Source: CAIWGV01 sp964515175 (GTDB taxonomy: Bacteria; Pseudomonadota; Alphaproteobacteria; UBA7879; UBA5542). From it: a stretch of DNA of 42,476 nucleotides. How positions within the stretch are numbered: the first letter of the stretch is position 1; each line of letters starts with the position of its first letter. The stretch is taken from positions 1-42,476 of the forward strand of contig CAZEUR010000008.1 in assembly GCA_964515175.1 (NCBI GenBank), given 5' to 3'. Position numbers and translations under genes: made by a program. Below the pieces are notes generated by a model, which did no database searches, had not been told where the DNA came from, and saw nothing but the letters and a program-made list of their open reading frames with translations. Of this stretch, positions 41,863 through 42,476 are shown one piece after another.

Positions 41863-42399
41863 ATGGAACGACAGATTATTTATTTTCTATTAATGCTTTA
41901 TTTCATAAGCCTGTCTGCTGCCACTAAGGCTCCCTACCCTGAAAATGATGATTTCTACCCCGAACGCACCCCCTCGTGGCTCTCCAAAAAAATGCAGACC
42001 AATGTGGATTTGTGCGCCAAATACATCCTGTTTCAAAGATCCAAAATTAACTGTGAAGGGGTTCGTCAGAAAGCCAAAGCTCCAGGCCTTTTAAAACGTC
42101 TCTGCACGCTAGTTCCTACAGGCAAAACCGTGGGAGAAGAGGCTTGTGCCGCTCTTCAAGAACCCTCGACATCTCAGAAAACCTGCACCCGTCATTGTGG
42201 GCAATTTTCTTGCTCCAAACCCCATGTTTATATGCAATGCAAAGTCCTACGAGAAGGCCTTCATGGCACTCCTATTTGCATGCCAGTGAGCGTGAGTAAG
42301 TGTCTCTCTAAAAATGCCTACCTTGAGAAATCCGCAAAACCGAACCCTCTTATTGAAGAAGTAGCTTCATCTATTCAAAAATTTATCAGAATTTCTTAA
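41863..42399 (+). CDS. Cys-rich secreted protein of unknown function
   Basis: 178 residues, family not recognised. A signal peptide (QIIYFLLMLYFISLSAA, about 4-20) precedes a chain with ten cysteines, all after residue 50. Several lie in a central block (EEACAALQ, KTCTRHCGQFSC, VYMQCKVL), consistent with up to five disulphides. An even number of cysteines and export suggest folding by Dsb enzymes or in an oxidising host compartment. It lies alone after the decayed stretch and ten bases before repeat copy C. A weak AGGG precedes the ATG. Confidence 0.65.
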   Translation: MERQIIYFLLMLYFISLSAATKAPYPENDDFYPERTPSWLSKKMQTNVDLCAKYILFQRSKINCEGVRQKAKAPGLLKRLCTLVPTGKTVGEEACAALQEPSTSQKTCTRHCGQFSCSKPHVYMQCKVLREGLHGTPICMPVSVSKCLSKNAYLEKSAKPNPLIEEVASSIQKFIRIS

Positions 42400-42408
42400 T
42401 AAATATTG

Positions 42409-42476
42409 TAAAAGTTCAAAGAGATGTGAGACCGAGCGAGGGGGATAAGCGGAGCCATAAATAGCGAAGCGAAATC
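42409..42476 (+). repeat. Dispersed repeat, copy C (cut by the window end)
   Basis: Matches bases 1-68 in the same orientation with about three differences, two near its base 12 and one at base 24. The right arm of its hairpin (ATCCCCCT in copy A) begins at the last bases of the window and is cut off. Confidence 0.85.

Overview
The window reads as chromosomal DNA from an obligately intracellular alphaproteobacterium, most like the amoeba- and ciliate-associated Holosporales (Odyssella, Paracaedibacter and Caedibacter relatives). The placement rests on AT-leaning base use, alphaproteobacterial gene orders (nuoN-birA-RNase J, ffs-dnaX-ybaB-recR, accB-accC, clpS-clpA), and many secreted proteins of unknown family, one carrying eukaryote-type ubiquitin-interacting motifs. 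This is inference from gene content; no rRNA is present. The first 68 bases and last 68 bases are near-identical direct copies of one repeat, so the window may be a contig broken at repeats.

Layout: 0.1-2.3 kb, a secreted protein with a HicA-like C-terminus; 2.4-5.1 kb, tRNA-Leu, mgtE and a thiolase; 5.1-7.4 kb, the ubiquitin-motif protein and an outer-membrane barrel, both leftward; 7.5-10.8 kb, uvrC and a secreted phosphoribosyltransferase-like protein; 10.8-11.0 kb, a leftward hairpin-rich candidate RNA; 11.1-18.6 kb, nuoK-L-M-N-birA-RNase J; 18.8-24.3 kb, an RsmB-type methyltransferase and an RND efflux pair; 24.3-26.1 kb, a decayed gene, a small acidic secreted protein and a D,D-carboxypeptidase; 26.3-29.7 kb, clpS-clpA plus a secreted protein; 29.7-31.6 kb, tRNA-Glu, a DEAD-box helicase, rpmG and tRNA-Lys; 32-33.7 kb, an ABC exporter; 33.9-35 kb, nuoJ and nuoI leftward; 35-39.5 kb, a DedA-like protein facing an operon of dnaX-ybaB-recR, a Cys-rich secreted peptide and an HIBCH-type hydrolase, preceded by SRP RNA; 39.7-42.4 kb, accB-accC, a resolvase remnant and a second Cys-rich secreted protein.

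How the genes connect: BirA would biotinylate AccB on Lys125, and AccB-AccC form half of acetyl-CoA carboxylase. The thiolase and the HIBCH-type hydrolase point to CoA-ester use. ClpS-ClpA, RecR-DnaX-YbaB and UvrC are ordinary housekeeping. Complex I is scattered: nuoI-nuoJ lie about 18 kb from nuoK-N on the opposite strand, and nuoA-H are not in the window.

The two most striking observations are these. First, intact NuoK, L, M and N all lack charged residues regarded as central to proton translocation (E. coli NuoK E72, NuoL K342/K399/D400, NuoM E407, NuoN K395), although other channel residues and the NuoI iron-sulphur cysteines remain. Second, a signal-peptide protein combines a consensus ubiquitin-interacting motif, a second imperfect one, and a helix resembling the segment before the UBX domain in FAF/UBXD8 proteins. 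It is a strong host-directed effector candidate.
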